Both the position numbers and the translations under genes were made by a program. The notes under the pieces were generated by a model. It was not told where the DNA came from and searched no databases. It saw only the letters and a program-made list of their open reading frames with translations. From Chloroflexus aurantiacus J-10-fl (GTDB taxonomy: Bacteria > Chloroflexota > Chloroflexia > Chloroflexales > Chloroflexaceae): DNA of 64,000 nucleotides. Where the stretch lies: contig NC_010175.1 in assembly GCF_000018865.1 (NCBI RefSeq), positions 3,596,001 through 3,660,000 on the forward strand, given 5' to 3'. Position 1 is the first letter of the stretch. Each line of letters starts with the position of its first letter. Below are positions 45,181 through 54,896 of the stretch, one piece after another.

Positions 45181-46713
45181 GTGACAGAGCTACTCTGGGC
45201 CGTCGTCGCCCTGCTGGCAGGGCTGGCTGGCGGTGCAGGCATAGGTGTCTATTGGGCGAACAATGGCGTCAGCTCACTGGTCCAACGTAAAGCTGCCGAA
45301 GCCCGCCTGTTAATTGAAGAGGCGCGTTCGCAGCAAAAAGAAATCCTCTTGCAAGCAAAAGATGAAGCGTTACGGATTCGAAACGAAGCTGAAGCCGAGT
45401 TACGTGAATCGCGCCAGAGCTTGCAAAAACAGGAAGAACGTCTGCAACGTAAAGAGGAAAATATCGATCGTAAATTAGAAGGGATCGAGCGTCGTGAGCG
45501 GCTGATCCAGCAGCGCGAGCGTCAGATTGAACAGTTGACGCAAGAAGCTGAACGGTTAAAGCGCCAACAGGCGCAAGAGCTAGAGCGAATTTCGCAGTTA
45601 TCGCGTGAAGAAGCGCGCTCAATTATTCTGGCCGAAGTTGAGCGTGAAACACGTGAAGATGCAGCCCGGCGCATCCGTGAACTCGAACAGCAAACGAAAG
45701 AGGAGGCCGATAAAATTGCCCGTAAAATTATCGGTCTGGCCATTCAGCGCTGCGCGAGTGATTACGTTGCAGAAATGACCGTCTCAACGGTGAACCTGCC
45801 GAGTGAAGAACTGAAAGGGCGCATCATTGGTCGTGAAGGACGCAATATTCGCGCCTTCGAGCAGATCACCGGTGTTGATATTATTGTTGATGATACCCCT
45901 GAAGCGGTGACTCTCTCGTGCCACGATCCGGTACGTCGGGAAGTAGCACGAGTGGCGCTGTTGAAGTTGTTGAAGGATGGCCGGATCCATCCTTCCCGTA
46001 TCGAGGAGGTGGTTCACAAGACACAACTCGAGATCGAGCAGATTATGCGCGAAGAAGGTGAGCGTGTCGCTTACGAAGCGAATGTGCAGGGGTTGCACCC
46101 CGATCTGATTAAGCTGCTCGGTCGTTTGAAATATCGCACCAGTTATGGGCAAAATGTTTTGCAACATTCGCTAGAATGTGCCTTACTGGCAGCCCATATG
46201 GCTGCTGAATTGGGTGCCAATGTCAATATTGCCAAGACCGCTGCGTTGTTGCACGACATCGGTAAAGCGGTTGATCACGAGGTTCAGGGTCCGCACGCTC
46301 TGATTGGTGCCGAAATTGCCCGGCGTCTTGGGCGGTCGGCGGCAATCGTGCACGCCATCGCAGCACATCACTACGATGAAGAACCGCAAACCGTCGAAGC
46401 CTTTCTTGTGATTGCCGCTGATGCAATTTCTGGTGCCCGTCCTGGTGCACGTCGCGAAACGCTTGATCTGTACATCAAGCGGCTGGAGGCTCTCGAAACC
46501 GTTGCTACATCATTCCCCGGCGTCCAGCGTGCGTTTGCTGTGCAGGCCGGTCGTGAGGTGCGGGTGATGGTGCAACCCGATCAAATTGACGATCTGGCCA
46601 GTATCCATCTGGCTCGCAATGTGGCTAAGAAGATCGAAGAGAGTCTGCAATATCCTGGTCAGATCAAAGTGACGATTATCCGCGAAACCCGCGCCGTTGA
46701 TTATGCACGGTGA
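45181..46713 (+). CDS. rny: Ribonuclease Y
   Basis: A 510-residue membrane-bound endoribonuclease that starts mRNA decay. It has an N-terminal membrane helix (about 5-25), a long charged coiled coil (about 35-185), a KH RNA-binding domain (around [15 protein letters not shown]), and an HD phosphohydrolase domain with [12 protein letters not shown] and [15 protein letters not shown] start after AGGAGG, length normal. spoVS follows after about 200 bases, a pairing also seen in other bacteria. Confidence 0.97.
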   Translation: MTELLWAVVALLAGLAGGAGIGVYWANNGVSSLVQRKAAEARLLIEEARSQQKEILLQAKDEALRIRNEAEAELRESRQSLQKQEERLQRKEENIDRKLEGIERRERLIQQRERQIEQLTQEAERLKRQQAQELERISQLSREEARSIILAEVERETREDAARRIRELEQQTKEEADKIARKIIGLAIQRCASDYVAEMTVSTVNLPSEELKGRIIGREGRNIRAFEQITGVDIIVDDTPEAVTLSCHDPVRREVARVALLKLLKDGRIHPSRIEEVVHKTQLEIEQIMREEGERVAYEANVQGLHPDLIKLLGRLKYRTSYGQNVLQHSLECALLAAHMAAELGANVNIAKTAALLHDIGKAVDHEVQGPHALIGAEIARRLGRSAAIVHAIAAHHYDEEPQTVEAFLVIAADAISGARPGARRETLDLYIKRLEALETVATSFPGVQRAFAVQAGREVRVMVQPDQIDDLASIHLARNVAKKIEESLQYPGQIKVTIIRETRAVDYAR

Positions 46714-46910
46714 TGTTTGGCCAGATACACCCAAATTTGGTGATATTTTGGTCTACACATCACGATAACGTGTGGTACAATTACAACACGCTTTCGATCG
46801 TCGGCTATAGGGTTTTTACACGAGGAGGCTGCGCCGGTATGAGCCTGGCAACTCCGCCCGATGATACGAGCCGTCTAACTACCCGTACACGTCACCAACA
46901 GGAGGAAGCT

Positions 46911-47240
46911 ATGAGCAACGCCCAGCCGCTAGAGCGGGCTGTTGGCGAAGGAAACGCCACCCCCGCTCGTCAGCGCAGTGCCGAGGTCTTGAAGGTCTCG
47001 ACCCGCTCGCGGCCGAGTGCCGTTGCCGGCGCAATTGCCGGTGTAATGCGCGAGAATGGTTCGGCCGAGGTACAGTCAATTGGCGCTGGCGCAACCAATC
47101 AGGCCATTAAGGCCGTTGCTATCGCTCGCGCATATCTGAGCGAGGAGGGTATCGATATCGTCTGTATTCCGTCGTTTATCGATGTCGCTATCGATGACGA
47201 GGAACGCACGGCTATTCGTCTCCTCATCGAGCGCCGGTAG
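46911..47240 (+). CDS. spoVS: Stage V sporulation protein S (SpoVS, Alba-like)
   Basis: A 109-residue protein; ATG at 46911 after GGAGGAAGCT. From about residue 24 it matches the SpoVS domain end to end: EVLKVSTRSRPSAVAGAIAGVMRE, VQSIGAGATNQAIKAVAIAR, IDIVCIPSFIDVAIDDEERTAIRL. The first 23 residues are an extension to the usual 86. SpoVS is an Alba-type nucleic-acid-binding protein needed for late spore formation in Bacillus, but it is common in non-sporing bacteria, where its role is open. A terminator follows. Confidence 0.95.
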   Translation: MSNAQPLERAVGEGNATPARQRSAEVLKVSTRSRPSAVAGAIAGVMRENGSAEVQSIGAGATNQAIKAVAIARAYLSEEGIDIVCIPSFIDVAIDDEERTAIRLLIERR

Positions 47241-47268
47241 TCTCCTGTGTAGTTCCATCGTCGTTGGC

Positions 47269-47305
47269 GAGGCATCTCCACCTAGAGGTGCCTCGTGCTT
47301 TTTTT
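47269..47305 (+). terminator. Rho-independent terminator after spoVS
   Basis: GAGGCATCTC pairs with GAGGTGCCTC (one G-T pair) around CACCTA, followed by GTGC and seven T. Confidence 0.92.
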
Positions 47306-47519
47306 GACCGGTGCGGTGTGCCTGTCGTAGCCCCGGCTGTCGATCTGGTTGCAGAGGGAGCGTGTTTTGGCGCTGCACACGTCGCGTAGTCTGGCGTGCG
47401 GAGGCCATGCTTCTGCACCTGCTATGTGAGCTGCCAGGGGCCTGTTGCACCGGTTATCCTGCTGGCTGCGAGGAGAATGTTTTTCTCTCCATCCTGGTGA
47501 TGATACATTGCCTCATCCT

Positions 47520-47766
47520 GTCCTGTTGGCAGAGAGTAGCTCCGTTTGTGCCATTACGCGCTGGATGGTTGCTTTGTCCGCTCGTCATGCGCGTGTTGCG
47601 GCGTTTGGAGTGCGGCAGCATGGCTACCGCAGCAGCCGTGCTCGCTGTCCGGCGCGTGGTACGCCGTTGCCCCCACTGGTCACGGGGATGCTGGATGTGC
47701 TCGTTACGATCATGGGGTTGGTCAGCAATGAGATAACTCCTGACAGCCGTTTTCTGAAAGAGGTTC
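47520..47766. repeat. Degenerate copy (B) of the MITE-like intergenic repeat
   Basis: Shares the core hairpin (TGCGGCAGC..GCTACCGCA, 47611-47631, one mismatch), the CGTCATGCGCGTGTTGC and GGGGATGCTGGATGTGCTCG segments, and the right end TGAAAGAGGTTC (47755-47766). A second hairpin variant with wobble pairs, TGCGGAGGC..GCTTCTGCA, lies upstream at about 47399-47420. The left end is not found. The rest of the 1-kb gap between spoVS and the DUF294 gene has no convincing gene. Confidence 0.75.
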
Positions 47767-47914
47767 TACTCTTCCAAATGGTCTTGCGTGTATCAGGTGG
47801 ATTGGCAACCTTCCCCACCGGGTCATTAGCGCGATGAATGATGCCACATCTTGCTCACAAATGTGCATTCTTCAAGTGTGATCCTCGTACAGAAGCATGA
47901 CCAGGTGTGCCAGT

Positions 47915-47944
47915 CGTAGGGGCACGGCATGCCGTGCCCCTACG
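47915..47944. repeat. 30-bp perfect palindrome of the TAGGGGC..GCCCCTA family
   Basis: CGTAGGGGCACGGCA and its exact complement TGCCGTGCCCCTACG. It has the ACGGCATGCCGT inner arms, also found at 13.6 and 62.1 kb. Confidence 0.9.
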
Positions 47945-48234
47945 ATTTGATGCGATACGGAAATACCTCTTGGGTAATGGTTGAAAACATTCGTTACCAC
48001 ACCATATTTCACCCACGGATGAGATGACTTCTACTATTTTGCTCTGCTTTCATCACCGAGAAGATGACAATATCGGTTATCATAAGGGCGTAACCCGGTT
48101 TTCTTTTGCTATCGGTGTGTAGCATGATTGCGCTACGGCAGTTAAGCTATTGTCACCTCTCGCGAATGATGATTGCCGGTCGATAACATCGGCTGTTGAT
48201 ACATTCGCCATTGTTGTAGTTGCAGGGTTTCGCA

Positions 48235-50076
48235 ATGGATGAGATCGCACGCTTTTTACGCTCGTATCCACCCTTTGACCGCCTTCCCGAACAGGTTGTG
48301 CATCAAATCGCCGGTGAATTGCAGATTGAGTTTGTGCGGGCAGGGCAGACCATTCTCACCAAAGGCGGTGAACCATCGTCGTTTCTGTACATCGTGTGTA
48401 AGGGTTCTGTCGATCTGCTGCGTAGTGAAGATCAGGTCGTTGATACGCTTGGCCCCGGCGAGGCGTTTGGTCATCCTTCGTTGATCCGTGGCCAGCCACC
48501 GCTGGTCACCGTTCGTGCACATACTGATACGCTGCTCTATCTTCTGCCCGGTGCGATCTTTCATCGCCTGCGAGCTGAACAACCACAGTTTGCCGCGTTC
48601 TTTGCTGCTTCGGTTATCGAGCGGCTCGGCTATGCCCTGCAATCACGACAGTCGGAATCCAACCCTGCCCTGTTTCAAACCCGTTTACGCGATCTGGTGG
48701 CTCGTCCGCCGGTATCGATTAGCCCAGAGGCGACAGTTGGCGATGCAGCTCGTTTGATGCGTGACGAGCGGATTTCATCGTTGATTGTTGAACATACGCC
48801 TATCGGCATTATCACCGACCGTGATTTGCGCAACCGGGTATTGGCTGAAGGGCTGCCGGATACGACGCCGGTACGCCAGGTGATGAGTGCGCCGGCAACT
48901 ACGATAGCGGCTGACGCGCTGGCGTTTGAGGGGTTATTGCTGATGCTTGAGCGAGGTATCCATCACTTACCCCTTGTTGAAGGTGATCGGGTCGTAGGGG
49001 TCGTTACCCACACCGATATTTTGCGCCGCCAGAGCAATAGCCCGCTCTTTTTACCGCGCCTGTTGCAACGGGCGACATCGCTGGCCGATTTACGTCGTTA
49101 TACCGATCAGGTGGCTGATGCAGTCTTCACGCTGACCGCTGCCGGAGCGCGGGTCAGTGATATTGGCCGGGTAGTGGCTGTGGCGCACGATGCTCTATTA
49201 CAACGCCTGATCCACGATGCCGAGGCGCAGCTTGGACCGCCACCGGTGCCGTATGCCTGGCTTGTGCTCGGTTCCGAAGGACGTTACGAACAGACGTTAC
49301 GCACCGATCAGGATAATGCGCTGGTGTACGATGACTCGGCTTCGGCAGACGATGTCCGTTACTTTGAGCAACTGGCTACCCTGGTGGTTGATTGGCTGGT
49401 TGAATGTGGTTTCCCGCGCTGTCCAGGCAACATTATGGCGACCAATCCCGAATGGCGCCAGTCACTGGCTACCTGGCAACGCTATTTCCACCGCTGGATC
49501 GAGATTCCCGATGAGGAGTCGTTGCTGCGTATTGCAATCTTTTTTGACTACCGGCAGGTATATGGTCAGTTGCCCGCCGAACCTGTTCTGCGCACAATAA
49601 CTCAGCACGCTGCCGAACATCGCATCTTTATGGCTCGCCTGGCCCGCGCTGCGTTGCGACAGCCGGCGCCGTTGACCTTCTTTCGTCAGGTTGCGCTCGA
49701 ACGACGTGGTGATCAACGCGATCTGCTCGATCTCAAGCTGCGCGGAACGGCGATGGTAGTTGATCTGGCACGTTTGTTTGCCCTTGAAGCCCACAGCAAT
49801 GAAACGAACACCATTGCCCGCTTGCGGGCAGCCAAAGCTGCCGGTGTGCTGAGCCACGAAGATGCCGATAACCTGATCAGCGCGTTTGAATTGCTCTCAA
49901 GTTTACGATTGCACCATCAGCAAAAGCAGATTGCGCTTGGTCTGCCACCGGATAACCTGGTCAATTTTCATCAACTGGGGCCGCGTGAACGGCGTGAAGT
50001 CAAAGAGTCCTTGCAGGCGATTGCCTCTGTCCAACGTGGCGTAGCGCTGATGTTTCAAACTGACCGACTGGCGTAG
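48235..50076 (+). CDS. cNMP-binding, CBS-pair and DUF294 nucleotidyltransferase protein
   Basis: A 613-residue signalling-type protein. Domains in order: cyclic-nucleotide-binding fold (about 15-130), two CBS domains (about 165-285, ending VVGVVTHTDILR), the DUF294 putative nucleotidyltransferase (WLVLGSEGRYEQTLRTDQDN, about 340-365) and the DUF294 C-terminal helical domain. ATG 48235 is the likely start. The exonuclease gene follows directly, an arrangement repeated in many bacteria, often near acetate uptake genes. Substrate and ligand are unknown. Confidence 0.92.
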   Translation: MDEIARFLRSYPPFDRLPEQVVHQIAGELQIEFVRAGQTILTKGGEPSSFLYIVCKGSVDLLRSEDQVVDTLGPGEAFGHPSLIRGQPPLVTVRAHTDTLLYLLPGAIFHRLRAEQPQFAAFFAASVIERLGYALQSRQSESNPALFQTRLRDLVARPPVSISPEATVGDAARLMRDERISSLIVEHTPIGIITDRDLRNRVLAEGLPDTTPVRQVMSAPATTIAADALAFEGLLLMLERGIHHLPLVEGDRVVGVVTHTDILRRQSNSPLFLPRLLQRATSLADLRRYTDQVADAVFTLTAAGARVSDIGRVVAVAHDALLQRLIHDAEAQLGPPPVPYAWLVLGSEGRYEQTLRTDQDNALVYDDSASADDVRYFEQLATLVVDWLVECGFPRCPGNIMATNPEWRQSLATWQRYFHRWIEIPDEESLLRIAIFFDYRQVYGQLPAEPVLRTITQHAAEHRIFMARLARAALRQPAPLTFFRQVALERRGDQRDLLDLKLRGTAMVVDLARLFALEAHSNETNTIARLRAAKAAGVLSHEDADNLISAFELLSSLRLHHQQKQIALGLPPDNLVNFHQLGPRERREVKESLQAIASVQRGVALMFQTDRLA

Positions 50077-50084
50077 AGGTGTCT

Positions 50085-50783
50085 ATGGCGTTTTGGGCGA
50101 GACTGTTTCAACGCACGCCACCGGCTGATTTTGTACGGGCCTACGAAGCCTTTCCCGAACCTGATCGGCGTTTACCATGGCGGGAAGTTCCCTACACCGT
50201 GATCGATGTCGAAACCACCGGCCTTGATACCCGTCATGATGCCTTGATTGCCGTTGGTGCCGTGAATATCGAGAATGGGCGGGTCTTGCTCAAACAGACC
50301 TGGTATTCGCTGATCAAGCCACCTCCTGATCGTGAACCGAGTGTTGAGAGTATTCGGGTGCATCACTTGACACCAGCCGAGCTACAGAATGCGCCGCCCG
50401 CCGAAGAGGTGCTGGCCGAGTTGCTGCGTCGCATTGCCGGGCGGGTGTTAGTTGTGCATGTGGCGCAAGTGGATGTTCGTTTCATTAATGCCGCGCTGAA
50501 GCCGTTTGGTGGTAAGTTGCGGCGACCAATTCTGGATACTGCTCGTCTGGCTCTCACACTCCATATGAATGCGCGCTGGTTGGGCGAACAACCACACGAT
50601 ATGCCCGATCCCGCAATTGAGTTGCGTGGTCTGGCAACGGCGCTTGGGTTGCCGGTGTATGCCCAGCACAACGCGCTGAATGACGCAGTGACAACAGCTC
50701 AGCTCTTTATCGCGCAGGCGACAATACTGGCAGATCAGGGGCGGAGTAATCTGGCCGGCCTGATCAGGGCTGGAGGGGTATAG
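50085..50783 (+). CDS. DnaQ-like 3'-5' exonuclease
   Basis: A 232-residue DEDDh exonuclease. Exo I is VIDVETTGLD, Exo II HVAQVDVRFI (in the place of HNAxFDxxF), and Exo III HNALNDAVTTAQL supplies the catalytic His and Asp. ATG 50085 with GAGG lies 8 bases after the DUF294 gene stop, so both are one operon. It resembles the DNA polymerase III epsilon fold but is a separate partner of DUF294 proteins in many genomes. Confidence 0.9.
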   Translation: MAFWARLFQRTPPADFVRAYEAFPEPDRRLPWREVPYTVIDVETTGLDTRHDALIAVGAVNIENGRVLLKQTWYSLIKPPPDREPSVESIRVHHLTPAELQNAPPAEEVLAELLRRIAGRVLVVHVAQVDVRFINAALKPFGGKLRRPILDTARLALTLHMNARWLGEQPHDMPDPAIELRGLATALGLPVYAQHNALNDAVTTAQLFIAQATILADQGRSNLAGLIRAGGV

Positions 50784-50877
50784 GCACATCTGTGGCTGGT
50801 CGTCGCTGGGTGTGTGTTTAGTTGATAGTCTGACAATGGCGATGCCAGTGGTGTTGCCAGGCGAGAGCTGTGCAAGA

Positions 50878-51224
50878 GAACTTATTTCATAGAAGCCGTG
50901 CTATCGTGCTACGAGACCGTCACTCAGGCGCACACGTGCTTGCCAATCACCAGCGATAGCCTACCCTGCTCTTGGCCTGCTGGCAGAGAGCAGCTCCAAC
51001 CGTACCATCACGCGCTGGATGGGTTGCCTTACCCGCTCGTCATGCGCGTGTCGCAGAGTTTGGAGTGCGGCAGCCATGCTGCCGCAGCAGCCGTACACAC
51101 GATCCGGCGCGTGGTATGCCGTTGACCATACTGGTCACGGGGATACTGGATGTGCTCGTTACCATTAGAGAGTCGGTCAGAGAGGTATTAGATAACTTCT
51201 CGTAAGCGTTTTTGAGATAGGTTC
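50878..51224. mobile_element. MITE-like element, copy C, with 12-bp inverted ends
   Basis: A 347-bp element. Left end GAACTTATTTCA (50878-50889) and right end TGAGATAGGTTC (51213-51224) are inverted repeats matching at 10 of 12 positions. The centre holds the hairpin TGCGGCAGC..GCTGCCGCA (51066-51086). Copy D shares the whole layout. No coding frame is conserved between copies and no target duplication is certain. It lies between the exonuclease and the SLC13 permease; its right end is 10 bases before that start codon and may supply the leader. Confidence 0.8.
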
Positions 51225-51234
51225 GAGCCAGCTC

Positions 51235-53076
51235 ATGACATTTGACATCATTCTGGTCTTTTCCATCCTGCTCTGCGTGATTGTCCTTTTCACCACTGAT
51301 CGAATCCGGATCGATCTCGTAGCAGTGCTCGGTATGCTTGCACTGATGCTCGGTGGGATTCTGACCCCGGCTGAAGCAGTCGCCGGTTTTGGTGATACGA
51401 CGGTCATATTGATTGCGGCATTGATGATTGTTGGTGATGGGTTACTTCAGACCGGGGTTGCGGCCTGGATTGGGAATAAACTCGGTAGTATCGCCGGGCA
51501 GAGTGAGCGCCGGATGCTGGTAACTTTGATGGTTCCGGTTGCGTTCCTGTCGGCGTTTATCAGCTCGACCGGTACCGTGGCAATTATGATTCCGGTGGCG
51601 CTGAGTCTGGCTCGCCGGGCAGGGATTAGCCCTGCCCGCCTGCTGTTACCGCTCGCCTATGCTGCGCTCACCGGTGGTATGTTGACGTTGATCGGAACGC
51701 CACCCAATCTGATTGCGGCAGAGGCATTGGTCAGTGCCGGGCGGCCACCTCTCGGCTTTTTCAGCTTTACGCCAATTGGGATGACCATCCTGGTCATGAT
51801 CACGCTCACCGTGGCCTGGTTTGGCCACTGGCTGTTACCGGTGCGCGATGTACCGGTGTCAGAAGTGGAGCGGGGGCCAACCCTGGCCGAACTGGCTGCT
51901 GACTATTTCCTGACCAAAGACCTTGTGCAGGTACGGGTGTTAGCTGATTCGCCACTGGCCGGACACACGCTGTCTGAACTGCGGCTCCAGAATCGCTACG
52001 GTATTACGGTTGTTGGGGTACGACGCTGGCCTGGATCACGGCCAGAACCGGGGTCACCGCGGGCCGTTACGTCGGCAACGCGGATTCTGGCAGGTGATCT
52101 TCTCGATGTGATAGGCGACGAAGGCGCAATCGAACGATTTTGCCGCCAGGAGGGAGTTGTTGTCCAGTCCCTATCGTCGAGTCTTCCATTCGGGCCAGAT
52201 CTTCACATCATGGAAGTGGCATTAACACCGCGCTCGCGCTTTGAAGGGCAGACTATTGCCAGGGCGGAATTATGTCAGCTTTTCGGTGTGACCGTGTTGG
52301 GGGTACGACGTCTCGGTCAGCCATTTCAAGGCGATCTTGTCAACGAGCCGTTACGCTTCGGTGATACGCTGCTGGTGGCAGGTGCTCCTGATCAATTACA
52401 GGAAATTGTTCGGACACAGCAAACCGCTGGCGATCTGGTGGTGGTCGCCTTCCCACGCGATATGGCAATAACCGGTCATCGGCTTGATTGGCGTTCCTGG
52501 ACGGCAATGACCATCATGATCCTCATGTTGATCGTTATGGCCGCCGGTTGGTTGCCGGTTGTGACCGCCGCCTTGCTGGCCGCAGTCGCCATGGTGTTGA
52601 GCGGTTGCGTGCCGCTCAGTGGGGTCTATCGTCGACTCAACTGGGAGAGTCTGGTCCTGATTGCTGCGATGCTGCCGATGGCAACTGCGCTCAAGAAGAC
52701 TGGCGGGGCAGCATTCATCGCTGAACAACTGGTCAGCGTGCTGGGTGACTTTTCACCATTGGTTGTGCTGGCCGGTATCTTCATCGTTACCAGCCTGTTG
52801 AGCCAGTTCATCTCGAATACGGCGACTGCCGTCCTCATTATGCCGATTGCCCTCGGCGTTGCCGATCAATTGACCCTGGCCCCCGAACCTCTGTTGATCA
52901 CGGCAGCACTTGCGGCCTCGACCGCCTTCGCTACCCCGATTGCTTCCCCGGTGAACACGTTGGTGCTGGCACCCGGCGAATATCGCTTTATTGACTATGT
53001 CCGAGCTGGTGTCCCGCTGCAATTGCTCGTGATGGTGATTTGTCTGATCCTGGTGCCGGTCTTCTTTCCGTGGTAA
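51235..53076 (+). CDS. SLC13/DASS-type permease with two TrkA-C domains
   Basis: A 613-residue transporter. Two blocks of membrane helices (about 1-195 and 420-613) carry the SLC13-like signatures SSTGTVAIMIPVALSLARR with TLIGTPPNLI, and FISNTATAVLIMPIAL with ATPIASPVNTLV. Between them, two RCK_C/TrkA-C domains (about 215-305 and 310-395) may sense a ligand. Such proteins are predicted sodium/anion (sulfate or dicarboxylate) symporters; substrate unproven. Confidence 0.9.
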   Translation: MTFDIILVFSILLCVIVLFTTDRIRIDLVAVLGMLALMLGGILTPAEAVAGFGDTTVILIAALMIVGDGLLQTGVAAWIGNKLGSIAGQSERRMLVTLMVPVAFLSAFISSTGTVAIMIPVALSLARRAGISPARLLLPLAYAALTGGMLTLIGTPPNLIAAEALVSAGRPPLGFFSFTPIGMTILVMITLTVAWFGHWLLPVRDVPVSEVERGPTLAELAADYFLTKDLVQVRVLADSPLAGHTLSELRLQNRYGITVVGVRRWPGSRPEPGSPRAVTSATRILAGDLLDVIGDEGAIERFCRQEGVVVQSLSSSLPFGPDLHIMEVALTPRSRFEGQTIARAELCQLFGVTVLGVRRLGQPFQGDLVNEPLRFGDTLLVAGAPDQLQEIVRTQQTAGDLVVVAFPRDMAITGHRLDWRSWTAMTIMILMLIVMAAGWLPVVTAALLAAVAMVLSGCVPLSGVYRRLNWESLVLIAAMLPMATALKKTGGAAFIAEQLVSVLGDFSPLVVLAGIFIVTSLLSQFISNTATAVLIMPIALGVADQLTLAPEPLLITAALAASTAFATPIASPVNTLVLAPGEYRFIDYVRAGVPLQLLVMVICLILVPVFFPW

Positions 53077-53082
53077 TGTACG

Positions 53083-54492
53083 CTACCAGATTCCGGCCAT
53101 CTCCCACACCCGTCCGGCAAGGAGATCAACCGCAGCCTCGTCGGCACAAATCGCAATACCCGTGCTGTCAGGGCGGGTTGGGTAGATACGACTGGTGATC
53201 GAACGGCGTTCGTTGGCAAAGACTTCAATCAACGAGGCATCAAGAAAGATGCGCAGCACTAACGGCTCATCGTTGTGCAGAGTAAGGGGGGCGTGGTGAG
53301 CGTCACGCCAGACATCACCGGCCAGACTCGACCGGCGCCGGTCGAGGGTGAGGGTTGCGGTTCGGCTGTTGTAGCGCAAAACGGTCGCTTCGCTGCCGTC
53401 GGGGCTGGCCCGCAGCATGACGGTGCACGTTCCATGCCGTGGTGGGCGCAGGATTAACTCTACCTCAAGCTGCGCACCGTGGACGGGCAGCCAGTGGATG
53501 TCGTGCGGCATGACCCGCGTTGATGGGATAACGATCTCGTCTTGACGTAACTGCTGGACTTCGTTCACCGGCAATGTTACGATCTGACCATCATCGGCTA
53601 TCTTCACCTCGCGTGGCAGCGTCATCACCCCGGCCCAACCTGCCGCTACAATGGACTCCTCGCTTCGTCCCTCCATTGACCAGGCAAACATGATGCGTCG
53701 TCCATCGCGGATCGGCATGGTTTGCGGGGCGTAGAAATGAGCGTCGCCATAATCCAGTTTGTGGGTTGTATGCGGGACAAAGCGGCCATCCCGATACGCG
53801 CCGATCATCGCAATCGTGTAGTATGGTCGTCGATCCCAGGCCGAGCAGACGAGCACCTGCTGGTCGCCTAGCGCGAAAAAGTCTGGACACTCCCAGAGCA
53901 AACCCGTCCAGACCGGATCGAACTGACCGGCATCACCGATCAAGAGTGGGCCTGCGTATTCCCAGTGTCGTAAATCGGGCGAGCGGTAGAGCAAGACGGT
54001 ACCACCCTGACCACGAATGCCCGAACCGATCAGCATGTGCCAGACTCCCTGTTCTTGCCAGACAGTATGGTCGCGAAAGCCAAGCAGATCGAGTTCCGGC
54101 GGTGGTGCAGCAATGATCGGCTCTGGCCACTTCTGCCAGGTTTGTAAACCATCGTGACTGACTGCCAGGCACGGTTGTTGTACTTCAGGCAATCGAAAGC
54201 CGGTGTAGATCAGGGTGGGTGTGCCGTGGTCATTAACGGCACAGCCCGACCAGCAACCATCAGCATCAGCACCACCTGGCGTTGGTGAGAGGGCAATCGG
54301 TTGATGTTGCCAGTGAATTAGATCGTGACTGGTTGCGTGACCCCAATGGATATGGCGATGATATGCGCCGGCGGGGTTGTACTGATAAAACAAGTGAAAC
54401 GTGTCTTCCCATTGAATAAGCCCATTTGGGTCGTTCATCCAGTTTGCCGGCGGCAAAAAGTGGTAACGCGGACGTTGTTGAGCGCCTGCCAT
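53083..54492 (-). CDS. Glycoside hydrolase family 32 beta-fructosidase
   Basis: A 469-residue sucrose- or fructan-hydrolysing enzyme. ATG at 54492 after AAGGTGAT. The nucleophile motif is WMNDPNG (near residue 20), the acid/base motif WECPDFF, and the middle RDP motif is altered to FRDH. A beta-sandwich domain ends the protein. No signal peptide is present, so it should act in the cytoplasm on sugar imported by the ABC system encoded just upstream. Element D separates it from the permease genes. Confidence 0.93.
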   Translation of the reverse strand: MAGAQQRPRYHFLPPANWMNDPNGLIQWEDTFHLFYQYNPAGAYHRHIHWGHATSHDLIHWQHQPIALSPTPGGADADGCWSGCAVNDHGTPTLIYTGFRLPEVQQPCLAVSHDGLQTWQKWPEPIIAAPPPELDLLGFRDHTVWQEQGVWHMLIGSGIRGQGGTVLLYRSPDLRHWEYAGPLLIGDAGQFDPVWTGLLWECPDFFALGDQQVLVCSAWDRRPYYTIAMIGAYRDGRFVPHTTHKLDYGDAHFYAPQTMPIRDGRRIMFAWSMEGRSEESIVAAGWAGVMTLPREVKIADDGQIVTLPVNEVQQLRQDEIVIPSTRVMPHDIHWLPVHGAQLEVELILRPPRHGTCTVMLRASPDGSEATVLRYNSRTATLTLDRRRSSLAGDVWRDAHHAPLTLHNDEPLVLRIFLDASLIEVFANERRSITSRIYPTRPDSTGIAICADEAAVDLLAGRVWEMAGIW

Positions 54493-54520
54493 AGGATCAC
54501 CTTCACCATGGAGATTGTCG

Positions 54521-54882
54521 GAACTTATTTCAGAAAGGCTATGCAGTCGTGCTCCCAGCCCATCACCCAGGTGCATGAACGTTTACCAATCGCCAACGCC
54601 AGCATATCCCGCTCCCAGGCTGCCGGTATGGCAGCGAGGAGGGCTGCCGACCATCTGCGGTGCCATCACACGCTGGATGGTTGTCTTGCCCGCGCATCAT
54701 GCGCAAATCGTGGCGTTTGGAGTGCGGCAGCCATGCTGCCGCACCAACCGTGCTTCGTGCCATGCGCGTGTCACGCGGTTGACCCTGCTGGTTACGGCGA
54801 TGCTGTGGGTGCTCGTCACGATCATCGAGTCTGTCAGGAATGAATGAGATACCTTCTCGTAGACGTTTTTTGAAATAGATTC
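54521..54882. mobile_element. MITE-like element, copy D, inside the sugar operon
   Basis: A 362-bp element with left end GAACTTATTTCA (identical to copy C) and right end TGAAATAGATTC, inverted repeats matching at 10 of 12 positions. The core hairpin is at 54723-54743. It sits between the second permease gene (stop at 54897) and the GH32 gene (start at 54492), so operon transcripts would run through it. Confidence 0.8.
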
Positions 54883-54896
54883 AGAACGGTAGCGTC

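Noticed and set aside
47311-47837. Open frames of 130-141 codons after spoVS
   Set aside because: They lie beyond a strong terminator and run through a degenerate MITE-like copy.
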